From Trogon surrucura (taxonomy: Eukaryota; Chordata; Aves; Trogoniformes; Trogonidae), in assembly GCA_020746105.1 (NCBI GenBank), contig CM036624.1, positions 20,916,084-20,980,083 of the forward strand: a stretch of DNA of 64,000 bases. Direction: 5' to 3'. A program made the translations under genes and the position numbers. The stretch's first letter is position 1. Each line of letters starts with the position of its first letter. Below the pieces are notes generated by a model. That model was not told the origin of the DNA and did no database searches. It saw nothing but the letters and a program-made list of their open reading frames with translations. Of the stretch, positions 35,867 to 48,700 are shown in pieces.

Positions 35867-38800
35867 ATAAAAACATAAAGGTCATAGTACGGGGTCAGAG
35901 AAAATGTCCATCTATAACAATCTCTTGTGACCATCAGTAGATGTTTATGTTAGAAAATAAAAACAGGATGAGAATAAATAGAACCTACGCTACTTAACAT
36001 TTGAAAATCAGAAACAAACATTAGTAAAGAAAATATTGTAAAAATAGTGAAGCACTGATTGTTGGAATGGGGTACACGGCCTGACTGTTTTTTCATTCTC
36101 CAATTTCAAAACATCAGTCTTAGGAAATTTCATTTCATCATCAAATTAATTGAGTGAAAAATGTGTTCTAGAATGCTCTAAGAATTCTGTTCTGGGGAGT
36201 CATTGTGTTGGTATTGGGTGATGCTTCATTGTGGTAGAGAACGCTAAACCGGACATTATTCCTCGTTTTTCCAGTACCTATGTATGCTTTTGCTTTTATT
36301 TGTAGATCTGCTGCTAAATACAGGTGCTGGGAAGACATCAAGTTGACTCCAGATTATCTGGAAATAACAGGAAAGAGTATTTGCTAAGTAGAAATTAAGT
36401 TCAGACTTCTTACTAAGAAACAAATACCAGTAACTATTAGTATGAGATGAAATTTAGAGTGATTAAAATGTGTGCGATTGCACAAGAAATATTTAGATCC
36501 CAAAGGACTGTGGTAACGTTAGCAGTGATACTAGACATTTTTGTTAAATATCAATTTAAATTCTTCATATTGTGTTTCAACTGACAAATAATAGAAGATT
36601 AATCTAGATACCATGGTAATAGGTGCTACAGAAATTAGTAAAAAGAAACAAATATGACATGTGTATTTCCATATTTAGGCAAATTGACGATTTCTGGCAC
36701 TGTTATAGATTTCTACATTGCAGAGAAAGTTTGCCAGCAAGGAACAGAAGGAGTACTGACTTTTTACTATAATGACATTTCTGTCAAATTAATTATAAAC
36801 TTGGGAAATATTAATCTAATTGAAATAATACTGCTAAAAGAAAAATACGGTTAGTTTTTATTTTCCTGACAGTTTAATGATTCACGGAAAGTGAAGGACT
36901 TGAAATACAAGAGTGTTATAGAAAATAGTTTCTGACATTAAGATAAGTCATATGAATATTGTTGAAAAGTATTAAAATGTCTATTCACCTATTAAAACTC
37001 CATCTCATAAAAATGGAAGTAATTTATTTTTTTACTACTAATAAAGAAATATAAATAAATAATAAAAAGTATGACACTTATTAAATTTATTATTAAAACA
37101 CATCTATCTGCAATCTATCGTATTTAAAATTTGTCATGACACAATAAAAAGGCAATAACTAAATTAAAATGGGATTCACTTTCCTCTCATGTTGCTATTT
37201 GCCAAACTAAAGAAAGACTGTTCTAAAATAGATTAAATAAAAAAAAATGAGATACTTAAAAGAGATACTTAAAAATTTTAATGGTGTTGCTCTAAAGGAA
37301 CATAAGATGCTGTCTACCAGGTTAGTCAATGCCTCAGATGTGCAAGACCAGCTCATGCTCAGCTGGGCTGCACTAAATGCAAGGTAAAGGCCAGAACCTG
37401 AGAGAGGAGGTGCTCAAAATCTATTAAGCACATGATTTAAGAATAGAATGGTGCAGATTAACACTTCTGTTTAAGCACAATAGACACACACAGAACTGGA
37501 AGACTAGTTTGTGCGAAGAAAACATTGGCATGCACCTTGTTTGTAGCTTTAGTGAAGAGAGTGACCTGAATCTGCTGAAGTGGGGTGTTGTTGCTGCTTT
37601 CCTTGCAGGTGCAGAAGTAAAATTTGGTGCATCTGAAAAGTGTAACACTGAGTGCTCTTGGCCCAAAAAGGTTTCCTTGAATATTGATGGCATCTTCTCA
37701 TTTATGTACAAACATTTTCTTATCAGTCTATGAAGAGAGGCTAGAATGACCTTTACCACCTTATTTTGTATTGCTTGTCTAAATAATAGCCACATACAAG
37801 CTAGGAAAGAATGTCGTTTAGACTAAATTTAGTAAGTGGTTAATTCCTGAGTCAGGTAGTTTTCTTATGGGTGCACCACACTTGGATCTTAAGAGTTGCT
37901 AACCTCTGAGTGACATGGGATGATCTTCATTTTTGGCCTAATGCATTGCAGTTTACTGAAGATTTCTTGGGGAATAGACTGAAATCTTCTTTTTCTGCTC
38001 CATGAGAAAACCACAGAGCTCCTCAGTGACTGTCACTGCACATTCACTTCCATAGAAGCAGGGCATATATATGTCAGGTTACACTTTTGCAAGAGGACTA
38101 GCTTGTGCACTGCAGCACTCTGTTTCAGTCCCAGCATTGTTCCTCTTAGTTTATCTTCCTTACTGAATACTCACATGAAAAAGAGAGTAGCATAGGAAGG
38201 AACGAAGCCTCTGTGAAACACAGTGCCCTAAGGTCAGCACAATAGGAATTCCAAATGTGGGTCCCTCTCCTGCATCAGGGCACTTCTGGATTCATGAAAG
38301 GGGACACAAATTTCTTTTTAAGCAGCTGCTGGATGTTGCACACATCAACAGTTCATACTTCTCTTGATGAGTGGTCTGAAAATGGATTGAAGTATAATGC
38401 CTCAATGTGTAAACAATACTAACATGTCCTGACCTTTGTTCAAGGATGCTTTGGACCTAAGAAGGTGTTTGGCTGACTCTTAAATATTAGGATGGGCTTT
38501 CTGTGCTGTAATTGTATTAGATTCAGAGGGGGTTGAAGTACCCAGAACTTGTTTAATTTCTCTTCAGGTTCTGGATCTGACCTTGTGAAAGAAAATTGCA
38601 CCACTAGTGAAAACAGCATGAAGCTTCGTGGGTTTTTTTGGTACATTTACAAGAAGAAAAATAATTGGTGCTGCTTTAGTATTTACAGATTTCTCTTGAG
38701 AGACAGGTAGTATTCACAGGCAAAAATTTTTTTTTCTGCCTATGGGTAGGTGGGTAATACTGAAGCAATTTGGGTCTGGTTGCTAACTATACAATTAAAC

Positions 38801-39038
38801 TCACTCTAAATTCTTTGCCATATTCCAGATTTGGATACGGAACACTTTTGCAACAGTGGCGTGATGTGATTGAGATCTGCACATACGCTTTACCTTGTTG
38901 TGAATCTAGGCTTTTTAAAAGTACAGATACACTTGATTAACTGTCCCTGATCAGGAATTAGCTTTCTGCAGGTTTTCTAAATGGCAGTTCTTACTCTGCT
39001 CTGAAATAGCTTTGTCTGTGTAAGAATGCAAAGCATAT
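35867..39038. other. Unique AT-rich sequence, no gene seen
   Basis: No exon or RNA gene. Contains a perfect 13-bp tandem GAGATACTTAAAA at 37249-37274. The 123-codon minus-strand frame at 37424-37795 lacks any family signal. Confidence 0.55.
37249..37274 (+). repeat. Perfect 13-bp tandem duplication
   Basis: GAGATACTTAAAA occurs twice head to tail with no mismatch, suggesting a fairly recent local slippage event. Confidence 0.9.
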
Positions 39039-39131
39039 TCATAGAATCATAGAATGGCCTAGGCTGGAAGGGACCTTAGAGATCATTTTAATCCAACCTC
39101 CCTGTCATGGGCAGGGACACCTCTCATATTA
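39039..39131 (-). mobile_element. CR1-X 3' end or SINE tail
   Basis: Minus-strand copy almost identical to the tail of the SINE at 717-902. From 'agaatggcctaggctggaag' through 'ggaccttagagatcatttta' to 'atccaacctccctgt' the two agree nearly base for base. The 3' octamers 'tcatagaatcatagaat' are well preserved. Similarity ends at about 39131 before the SINE body is covered, so SINE and CR1-X origin cannot be separated. Confidence 0.88.
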
Positions 39132-39593
39132 GAAGGGAATTGTTTTTAAAAAGCAACTGATACATCTGAGTGACACGTTGTAGAGAACTGTATTCCACTT
39201 GTAATGTAAGTCTTAACTTCATGCTTCTACCAAACACTTGTGCTTTTGGTTTAAAAGTATTATCAATTTGTTTTTACCATTGTCTGTTTAAAATGTATTA
39301 CTGTGCCATGGCTAAATATTGTTTGTTTTTTATCATCTTTATCACATAGTAAAGATAGTGTAAGAGTTACACAGAAATGTCTCTTCCAGAGATGTATTTA
39401 TTTAGGTATTCATTTGCAAGTTCTCCATATGTTGATTCATCACTGCAACAGTGAACCCTTGTATAAAGGAGGCCTACATAAATAATACTGTAAATATATA
39501 AAAGACATTTATCAGAGAGTAGCTACATGAATGCTGCATAATAAGAAAATGATAAACTACTTTGTATTAATTGCTAAAAGCAGTGATTCTGTT

Positions 39594-39750
39594 TGACAGA
39601 GCACTGAACTGAGACTTAAGAGATCATATCCACTGGCTGGAGCAAATTTGCTTATCAGCTGCCTCATTTTCCACATCTATATAATGGGAGAAAATGTTAT
39701 TGACTTTCTTTGTAAAGCAGTGTTAAGCTTTAATACTGAATAATGCCATA
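39594..39750 (+). mobile_element. Ancient MIR-like CORE-SINE
   Basis: Plus-strand sequence with the order of landmarks of MIR-type SINEs. 'gacagagcactgaactga' (39595) corresponds to the start of the core, and 'gcctcattttccacatctat' with 'ataatgggagaaaatg' (39661-39696) to the conserved centre. 'tgtaaagcagtgttaa' (39711) corresponds to the 3' part. MIR elements are ancient and shared among amniotes, so this copy would predate birds. Identification is by phrase similarity only; the tRNA-like head is not clearly present. Confidence 0.65.
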
Positions 39751-42131
39751 TATGAGATATGTATTGTTTACAATCTACTGAAAATAGTGAAATAGTTTCT
39801 AGACAAAAAGTGCCACTTTAGTTTTCTATCTGGAATAAGGAATTGCAAGCCTTCCGGAGAGTGCATTCCAGATTTATGGCCTTTAAAAAGCACTGATAGA
39901 AATTTAGAGTACTTAAACTGAGAAATCAATAACAGGAACCACATAGCTCTAATGTTCATGATAGGACGCAAAGAGAGGACTGTAGTTCTGTACCAGTGCC
40001 CTGAATTGCTTTCAATTTATTGCTCAGTCTGTGCAAGAATTGTTCCATTATACAAATCATGTTTAACATCTGTACAGCTTCTGAAGGTTTAAGTGTTGGC
40101 TATATTTTAATTTGATTTACATATGGCAAAGAGTTAAGATCTGTGTGTCTGTATTGTAAATAGAGAGGTTATATTACTTGATTAAAAAATTTAGTAGTAT
40201 GTATGTAGGTAAAAACTGCTTTAGAAGATACTCATGCTTCTTTGTTGTTGGTACTCTGATCCCTCATTACATCGCACAGGATGAATATGATGGTGTGTGA
40301 ATCCTCCTAGTTTTTCAGCGTTACAGGTACAATATATCATTCTCATTTTCCAACAATTCCACATAGGTTTAGTTCCAAAACTAGATAATCCCCGAAAAGA
40401 AGATCAATTCCATATCACTCATTCCCATGTTCTAGCCCATTCAGTGAGGGTGGTTATTTAGAACATCTTCCACAGCACCTCAATGAGCTTGATGAACACA
40501 GGCAAAATAGAAATTATGATTATGAAAGGCCATGCAAGATTTCTTTTCTGCCCACAGCAGCTTCATTATGCTTTGACAGTTTCTGTTTGAGTTCTGTTCT
40601 TCCTTATCTTCCTGTGTCACTTTCTAGATCAATCTATCATCAATATCTTTCTGCTGTGATTGCCTGTAAATATGTTTATGCATGTCAGCTTCTTGAAATA
40701 CAAATTTTGAGAAATATAAGTAAAATGAAGCCTGATTAAAGTTCCTCTTAAAACCAAGTGTGCTAATTTAGATAATACTCTCTCTACAGTTTTTTAGAGC
40801 ACACGCCTCTTTCAGTTATCATTTTGGTTAATTAATCAATATTTTCTTAGAAACAGCTATTACTCTTAGAAGAACGTGTTTTATTAAAGACAATTCTTAA
40901 GGAAGATAGTTTAACGATTCCTTGCAATGTAGCCTCTTTTCAGTCACATTTTTTGTGCAAAAAACTCTCTGTTTTTATCTCAAAAGACTGCACATGCATT
41001 TATATTACATGGCCAGAGTATTTCTTTATAGTAATAATTATTACCCTGATTGCTTATAGAGGGCCTATTCAAATGTGAAGAGTGTCTAAGGGAAGAGAAG
41101 TAAAAAAAATTATTATGGTTATCGTGTTCCAAATGGCAATTATTTGGTACACATTTATAATAAAATGTGTAAAAAGAAGTGACAGTTTTTAATGTGAGGA
41201 GCAGTCTGCAAGGTTAGCCTTTATTTGACCATCATGTCTACAACAATGTTAGAGCAAGACTTTCATTTGGTGTTTGTACAGGAAAAAAATTGTTTACCAA
41301 TTAAGTTGTTGCCAATCTCAGTGAGATGGAAGAAAAATGGGAGAGAAAAGTACTTACTATTACATACAAGCTGTAGCCAGAAGTCTACTCCTTTGACATG
41401 GGTCAGCTTGAGTTTCATTTCTCCTCTTACAATTTTTGGAATAATATAGTACTTCATGCCAGCTACATTGGTTCTTCTGCTATAACCAGAAATATATATT
41501 TTTTTTTTTCCTCGCATTTGGTATAGTCCTTGAATGAATCAAAGAGTGAACTTCTGTATTTCAGCTTTTATTAGGGATTACTCTATATGTGTGATGAATT
41601 TTATCCCGTGGATAGAATACTGAATATTTTTGTCAATATGCATACCAGATAGATTATTCATATTTGCTAGCTCATATGCAGAACTATACTTGCACGCTCA
41701 TTTCTTGACTTCACTGTATTAAAATTATCATAGTGTTTCATTAATGGATTTATTGCCCTAATAAGTTTCAGTGAACCCCAGTAAAAGAATATTAACTGGC
41801 GTAAGTAGATTTTAAAAGTTTAGATATAATAACCTATAGTTAAAATATTTAATTATTTTAGTATTGTCTGCGTTCCGGAGACTGTAAGGGGTGTACAGGA
41901 GTGAATTTAAAGTAGTGACACAGAAAAGACTGATATTCTCTTCACAGAGATTCCAAGTGATACATCCATTACTATTAAAAATAGGCTAGAGTCAAAATTC
42001 CAGAGAAATTAGCTCATCAAGGGCTGAGAGAAAAAACTTATATGTTTTAATTCTGAATAAAATTAACACATATCTTCAGCCACACTGTCAAAGTGAAGTC
42101 CAGGAAAAAAGAGGACAACATGATGCAACCT
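39751..42131. other. Unique AT-rich sequence, no gene seen
   Basis: No supported gene. A short T run lies at 41499-41509. No clear transposon recognised. Confidence 0.55.
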
Positions 42132-42585
42132 CTTGAGAGGAAGTACACATGTAAAAAGAACCTCCCTCTTAGACTTAAGAGTAGACTTACGTCTGTTTAG
42201 GGACCTGCCTGGAAGAATCCCATGCCCTGGAGAGAAGAGGCATCCAGGAGAGCTGGTTGATTTTCAAGGATCACATTCTCTAAACTCAGAAATGATCCAT
42301 CCTGAAGACAAGAAAATCAGATAAAGATAGCAGGAGTTCTGTATGGGTGGAAAAGTTGCTCCTGAAAAGAATCAAACATAAAAAGGAAATGTACAAGAGG
42401 TGGAAGAAGAGATAGGTGACCTGGGAGAAATATAGGGACTGCTTGATTATGCAGGGATAGGGTTAAGAAGGCCAAAGCCCACCTGTAGTTGAATCTCTCC
42501 AGCGACTTGACAGGCAACAAGAAACGTTTCTGTATGTGCTTCAGTAGTAGAAGGAGGACAAGGCAAAATGTGAGCCCACCACAAG
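42132..42585 (+). pseudogene. CR1 ORF2 linker fragment (endonuclease to reverse transcriptase)
   Basis: Broken plus-strand coding remnant. In successive frames it shows KRTSLLDLRVDLRLFRDLPG (42153 onward), then the DNA for a stretch related to 'ESWLIFKDH' (42249-42275), 'LKHKKEMYKRWK' (42367 onward) and 'RAKAHLELNL'-like DNA near 42468-42495. Frames shift and stops interrupt, for example after the first 63 codons from 42133. In intact CR1 this region joins the apurinic-type endonuclease to the reverse transcriptase. It has no function here. Confidence 0.82.
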
Positions 42586-42804
42586 GAATTTAAAAATGAG
42601 AAAACACTCTTTTTTTACTAGAAGTCCGATGGAACATTGACACAACTTTTCCAGAGAGGGTGTAGAGTGTCCATCTCTGGAGACACTGAAAAGTTGGCTG
42701 GATGTTGTTCTAGATAGCCTGCTTTAGTTCAAACTGCTTGAACAAGGAGGTTGGACTAAACCTTCAAAGGTCTCTTCCCAACACAACTGTTCTGTGGTTC
42801 TCTC
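42132..42804 (+). mobile_element. CR1 LINE, internally deleted
   Basis: Plus-strand CR1 made of two non-adjacent parts of the element. The first (about 42132-42585) matches the linker between endonuclease and reverse transcriptase of ORF2. The second (about 42590-42804) matches the end of ORF2 and the 3' end, with 'ccagagagggtgtagagtgt', 'ggaggttggactaaacc' and the terminal 'ctgttctgtggttctct'. The whole reverse-transcriptase domain between them is missing. A single internally deleted insertion is the simplest reading, since both parts share strand and order and abut closely; two separate insertions are less likely. Confidence 0.88.
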
Positions 42805-44849
42805 AATATAAAAACAATTCCTTTGTTACATCAAAAAGGACAGTATTTAAGCACATCTAACAAATCCCTTAATAAAAGAAAATGGATTATTGTTCTTCTG
42901 AAAACGCTCACCCAAAAGAAAAAGGACTGTTCTTACTTAGGATCGTTAACTGATGACCTCTACTTTCTTTGTCATAAGTTGTGATAATATGGGATAGGGT
43001 TAATGCTTATAAACTTGAAAACAACAGTGAACTATAAGGATGCTTTGCATAGTTTTATATTTTAAACTTTAAACTGTATTGGAGATTTAGTTCAATTTGC
43101 TCACATACAGAATTTGCATGAATGTTCTGAGGGAAACACTAGTAAACACAATATATTATTCCCCTGCTCTTCAAAGCATAGATTCTCTTACACACATGCT
43201 CTTCCTAGCAAGTTATCTCTTCTTAGAAATGTTATTAACATGAACAAAAATTTGATAAAATCAGTAATCACAATCAATTATTTGATCAGTCTATAATATA
43301 GATTACATGTGCTGTTGCATTTCCAATAATAAACATTTATAGCATTTATTTAGATGAAATATATATATGAATATGTACTGGGTTCCCATATTGCCTTTAT
43401 CATTAGATTCCCATGGGGATGGGACAGTAAATGTAAAATTCAAAAATTCATACTGGGTTTTATTAGCAGGCATTCAAGAACCTTCAGCATTTTGACTGTT
43501 AAAATTCTCTGTCAGTTCTCTGTGCATACTAAGATTAAATGCTTTTTCCTGTGATTCAAAGAGCTTTAAATGTATTTGGTCTGTATGTGAATTTTTTGTA
43601 TGTGCGTGCTTGTTGCACAACAATAAACTATAAACTATTTTGTCCACTGTGCACAATTTTCAAAGCATTTTATAATAAGTCCTAATGTCTTCATATCACC
43701 TTAGATGAAGGTTGAAATGGAAAAAAAAGAGAGAAGTCAGTGGATGATGAGAGAGTCTGATTTTGTCTTCCCTTTTTCAGGCAGTGCATATGGCAGTTTC
43801 TTTTTGTAACTAGACCTGAGAAATGGGATTGGAACATTTCTTCTAAGAGAAGGCAGATTTGTTTTTTCTTTGAGTTTGTTTGTTCTGGTGCCTATTTCAC
43901 AATACAGAAATGAAAGACAGGATATTTGCTTTGCTTTTAATGGTTGCGGGCATCTAACTTGCTTATTTTACTAGTTTAAGAAATATGTGTATGATTAATA
44001 GAATCCCAGTAGACTATAATGAATTTTAATGCAGCTGTTACTTAAAATTCAAATGGTTTCTTACATTCTGAAAAATATTTTGGCACATATTTCAGGGACA
44101 TTTTGATCCTTGTCTCATTGAAATGAGTGGGAATTAGGAAGTCAGCAAGTCTTCGCAAAGCTAACCTTAAGTCCTCAAAAATTCTTCATAGGATAAAGCC
44201 AATAAATGCAGAAAGTAAAACAGTCAGGTCACATGCTGCTTGTATTTACCTTCTGTGCTGTAAAAGTGAGGAAGTTGCTTGATGGGCAAGCAAGCCTTTA
44301 ATTCTCTTAGTTCATAAAAATACATGAACTGATGAAGATCATGCGGAAAAATCTGCTGCATATTCATATTAGAAATGATAGAGTTCTGGGTCTTGTCCTT
44401 AAACCAGTAGGTCATATTGCCTCATTTAACTTATGTAGGTACTAGGATTAATTAAATCAATTACTTGGCATCTCAGTCTGAAGGCTGGGAACAAGGAAGT
44501 CTCAGCTGTGTCCGTAGATTCTATCACTGAATTGTCATAAACTTTTTTTGCCATTTACTTTTTTTGCTGCCCAGTAAATTAATGCTTCTACTCTCTTGAT
44601 AAATTTTAAACGGTAATATACCAATGCTTTAGTATATAAATAGTATGTATTGGGTGTATATGTGGTTGTGTCAGTTTATTTCTTATATGTAACATGAGCA
44701 GGCCCTGCAAAATGTTGTAGTATTTGCTTTTAAGAAGTTGCCAATTGCTATTGGTTATTACATAGAGAAGTACAATAATTTCCCTCTATAATTAGTTTAG
44801 GCACTGAAGCAGAGAACAAGGTAACATTTCTTTCAGAAGTTGCCTGTAT
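42805..44849. other. Unique AT-rich sequence, no gene seen
   Basis: No exon or clear repeat. The words 'cattgaaatgagtgggaatt' at 44118 recall an ancient amniote repeat motif, too weak to call. Confidence 0.5.
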
Positions 44850-45700
44850 AATTCGCTAGAGATAGAGGCACAGAGGGAGAAGCTTTCCTCTCGTTTCCAC
44901 CGGTTGTACCCATGTGATTGTGTTAGCATCTGAGTTTGGGTTTAAATTCAGACTTGGGCCAAGCAGTACAGAGTTCCCACAGATAGGCAAAGGTGAGCCA
45001 GGCTGTATTTCTGCATGGCACAACATTGACAAGTGCCATTAGAAAGCTCAACTGCAAATTATTTTTTTTTTATTTCAGATGCACCCAGGAAAAGCCCAAC
45101 TTGTTCAGACAGAAGGCCGCTTTTACATGGCAAGCAGTAGGAATAATTGTCACTTTAATAGAAATTTAGACAATTAGATATAGGCATCACTGAAAGTGAA
45201 CACAGAACTCGCCAATGCTGTATTTGCCACCATTTTTTACGGTGTGGCTGTACTCTGACAGCCAGCAGAAGACTGCTTATGTAGTCAAAAAGTTACTCTT
45301 CACATTGTAAACCACTGGAGAAAAAATGTAAAGCAAAGTTATTTCTTTGAAATGAAGTGGGAGTGCAAAGGAGGAAACTTCCTGTTGCTTTGAGATGCTG
45401 TGAAATACATCACATTTCAAAATGCTACCATCTTTTTTGTATATTAACCCCACCAAACCCTTTAAAAAAGAGCATTAAAGTTGCGGCATCTCACATAAAA
45501 GTTAGGCTGCCTGCAGTTTTAATTTAACTGTGTGAGGGGATCACGCTTTGTCCCACAAGGGGGGAAAAGGTTAAATAGTTCTTTTTGAGAGATGATTATC
45601 TGAAATTCTTAACAAGACTGATGTAATGGGGATTTACAACCAGGTGATATAAATGGACAATGGGGAAGACAGAGGATTAGAATTGTAGTCTTCTGTTTTT
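44850..45700. promoter_or_regulatory. Candidate regulatory or conserved non-coding segment
   Basis: A segment of complex sequence without recognisable repeats. It keeps scattered CpGs (for example near 44854, 45109, 45240, 45483 and 45543) and candidate factor sites, such as SOX-like ACAATGG at 45657-45663 and TAATT cores. No open frame explains it. The call is based on composition alone and is weak; conservation data would decide. Confidence 0.25.
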
Positions 45701-48700
45701 ACAGCCCTTAGAGTGAAGGGTTAGCGGAGTTTTTGTGACTGTGAGGGCACGGTGATAGTGGGAACTCTGACAGAGTTATGAAAATTTTTTGTCTTATTAA
45801 TGGTGAGTCACTTTAGGGTTATGATAAAAGCCCATAATCAATAAAAGGAGAAGATATGCAAAATGGAGGTGGGATGAATACTGGATACAGACTGCACTTC
45901 TCAAAAGCATAAGGACTAATTATGGGCTGCTGTGGGTTGCCCATGCTGCCTTCCTTGCAAGCATGCATGGTTATACAATCTCAAATGCGTATTCTCACAT
46001 TGCTTTCGTACAGGAGATAAGAATTTAATGAGTAGTGTTCTGGTATTTTGTTTTATCATGTTCAGTGTGTGGTTCCAGGCTACAGTGTATGCTGTTTGCT
46101 ATATACCATTTAAATGCTGTGCTGAAGGCAGAATAATTAACTTCCTCATGGGCTTTTCTATAGCACTCATTGCGGTAAGATTGGAATGTCTTACAATGCA
46201 AAATAAATTGCCACCTTAACGCATGTTTGTCGTGGAGAGCCTGTTTCTGCTCTCAAGCGTAGACAAATGTCAGGCATATTGTATATGCCCAGTTTGAAAC
46301 ATCTGAGACTTGATTTCTTTGAGTACTCACTGGTACGCAATACTTTATTTGATGTATAGCTCCTATTTTCTCCAGTTGCAGCTGAGACTATTCAGCCATA
46401 CTGCAACTCTCCAACTGAAAAGATGATATAAATAGGCAACATCTGTGAGAATCTCCTGTTGAAGTTGCTTTTACTGTGTTTGAAATTTCTGGTAGAGAAA
46501 AGCGTTACATGTAGCTGTAGTTTACATAAGTGGGATGTGTGCGCTCCTGCTGTCATGTTTAGAATCCGATGTGGTGATTCACAATGCTCTGAGGAGGCAG
46601 ATGTTTGGAAATATTTATGATCTTTACTAAGTTAGGGCAGGTGAGTAAAATTATGGCAAAACTTTGAAAATTGCTTAACAATGTAGACACCCAACTCCCA
46701 TTTTCAAAACCACATAAATTGCTTATAAGCTTAGATGCTCTCAGGAAATTACTTTCTCTTTTGTTCTGCAATACAGATGATGAAATAATATCTCTATCAC
46801 TGTTGAAGGGCAAAAATTATAATCTGAAAGTTATCTGCATGTAATTTCTAACAATACTCCAAATTTTGGTTGAAAGCTTTTGAGGAAGCATAGCTGAATT
46901 AAATAAATACAATGTATCTGCCTCATGAACAATATATAATGAGAATTTTTTATCTGTTATCTAACAAAACTGAATCTTTAGAGAAAGTGAATGCTTTTTG
47001 AGACAACATCGTTAACTTTACCACTGGTAACACCATCAGAAATTTTAGTCTTATATTCTTACCTGAAACACTAAAGTAAGTTACCTTGTCTGAGAGAGAA
47101 GAATACTTATTTGACTTAGAAAAATAACTCTGCAACTTGTAAGTGTAAGTGAACATATCTGATCTTGATTCAAAGATAAAAATCAACGGAGAAAATCATT
47201 ACTAAATTTGGTAATTGCTTCAAACCTTGGCATATTAAATTAAAAAAATGAAAAGTCCAGGTTCTTAAGAGCTGTCTGGCTTCTGTTTCCAAATACTTTT
47301 CTGACAATCACTTAAAATAAAGTATTTGTTTTTCCTTTGGAAAGGTTTAACATACTGTATTTGAGTCAGTTGTCTGCCCTTGCCTATACTGGCAAAGTTA
47401 TGTCTAATAAGCCAGAGCGCAATTATATTATGAAGCAGCACTAAGTCCCTGGAAGAGCTGGGCTTGAAACAGGCTCCTTGTGCTGGTTCTGTAGTGGAGG
47501 AAGGAACCTTGGATAAAGGCCAGAGTGTGATGTAAAAGTGTTTGTGTACAGAGATAATGCACTGTAATTCATACTCTATGAAGTGACGCTTTAGCAGGGC
47601 AGTAACTTCTTGGTCTATACCTGTGCTTAGTCTTTTTTTAATCGAAAGCACTGAGCTCCATCAGTTTTCCTGTAAGATGCTTACAACTTCCAAATCATTT
47701 TGAGAAATCAGTTTTCAACAATCACTTTTAAATCAGAACACTAGAATTGTGTACACAGCCCAAATGCCAGGCCTTCTAGTGTCTTTTAAAGAATTCATGT
47801 TGTAACTCTTCTTTTATTCTTTATTTTCCTTTTTATGCATTCAAGAGTCAAATTTGCCCCATTGCAGCACTGCGCAGAGTTCTGCTGCTAAATTGGATAT
47901 CCAGTGTGATCTCAGTGTTTCTTAGGTCTCCAGTTCCTGTGGTATGATATAAACTCTGTGTAATGTTTTTTTACTGATAAAAAAATAATATCATTTAACA
48001 TATGCATGAGAGACAAACCAGATGATTCCATCTGCTTCTGTAACTGTCCTGCCCTTTTCATTATTTGTGTTCCCTGTAAATTTTATTAGCAGACTGAATT
48101 CCCCCCCCATTCACATGTACAATTACTATGTTTACCATCAGGTTGCACATTAAGCTTTCCAACACTTCTGCAAAACTACTGGTAGGTTTCACGGAGTAAA
48201 TACCAAGAGGGGAATACTACCAAGTTAGCTGGATCCTGGTACATCTAATACATGCTTTGCTATGTTTTACAAGGTTAATTTTTAAGTTTCATGACATAGT
48301 TTTTTTAAAAGTGTAAGTCTATTGCATGGTGGATTAACACAATCAACCACACTTCTGAAATGCTTCATGAAAGCATTTTTGACAAATCCATTTTCCATAA
48401 AACCATTTTGACTGACATTATTTATGTCCTCTTCTTTAATTCTTTATCAATTGAATCCCCTATCACTTTTTTCCTCTAACCTACTCAGGATTGATGAGGT
48501 CAAGCTGCAACACCTGCCTTGCCCTTTATGAATATTTCCATGGTCTTCTAAGACTGTAAGAATATTTTTTTTTCCCAGTGCTGCCAGATTTATTAAAAGC
48601 ATCACTCAGTGATAGACCACTCCAGCAAAAACCCAAGACTGGTTTCAGATTGTCTGGACGTCATGGATTGTACTGTGTTTTTTCAGCAGTATCTTCTGTA

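Noticed and set aside
47265-47651. 128-codon minus-strand frame
   Set aside because: No family signal. Frames at 37424-37795 and 53636-54010 were also rejected as chance.
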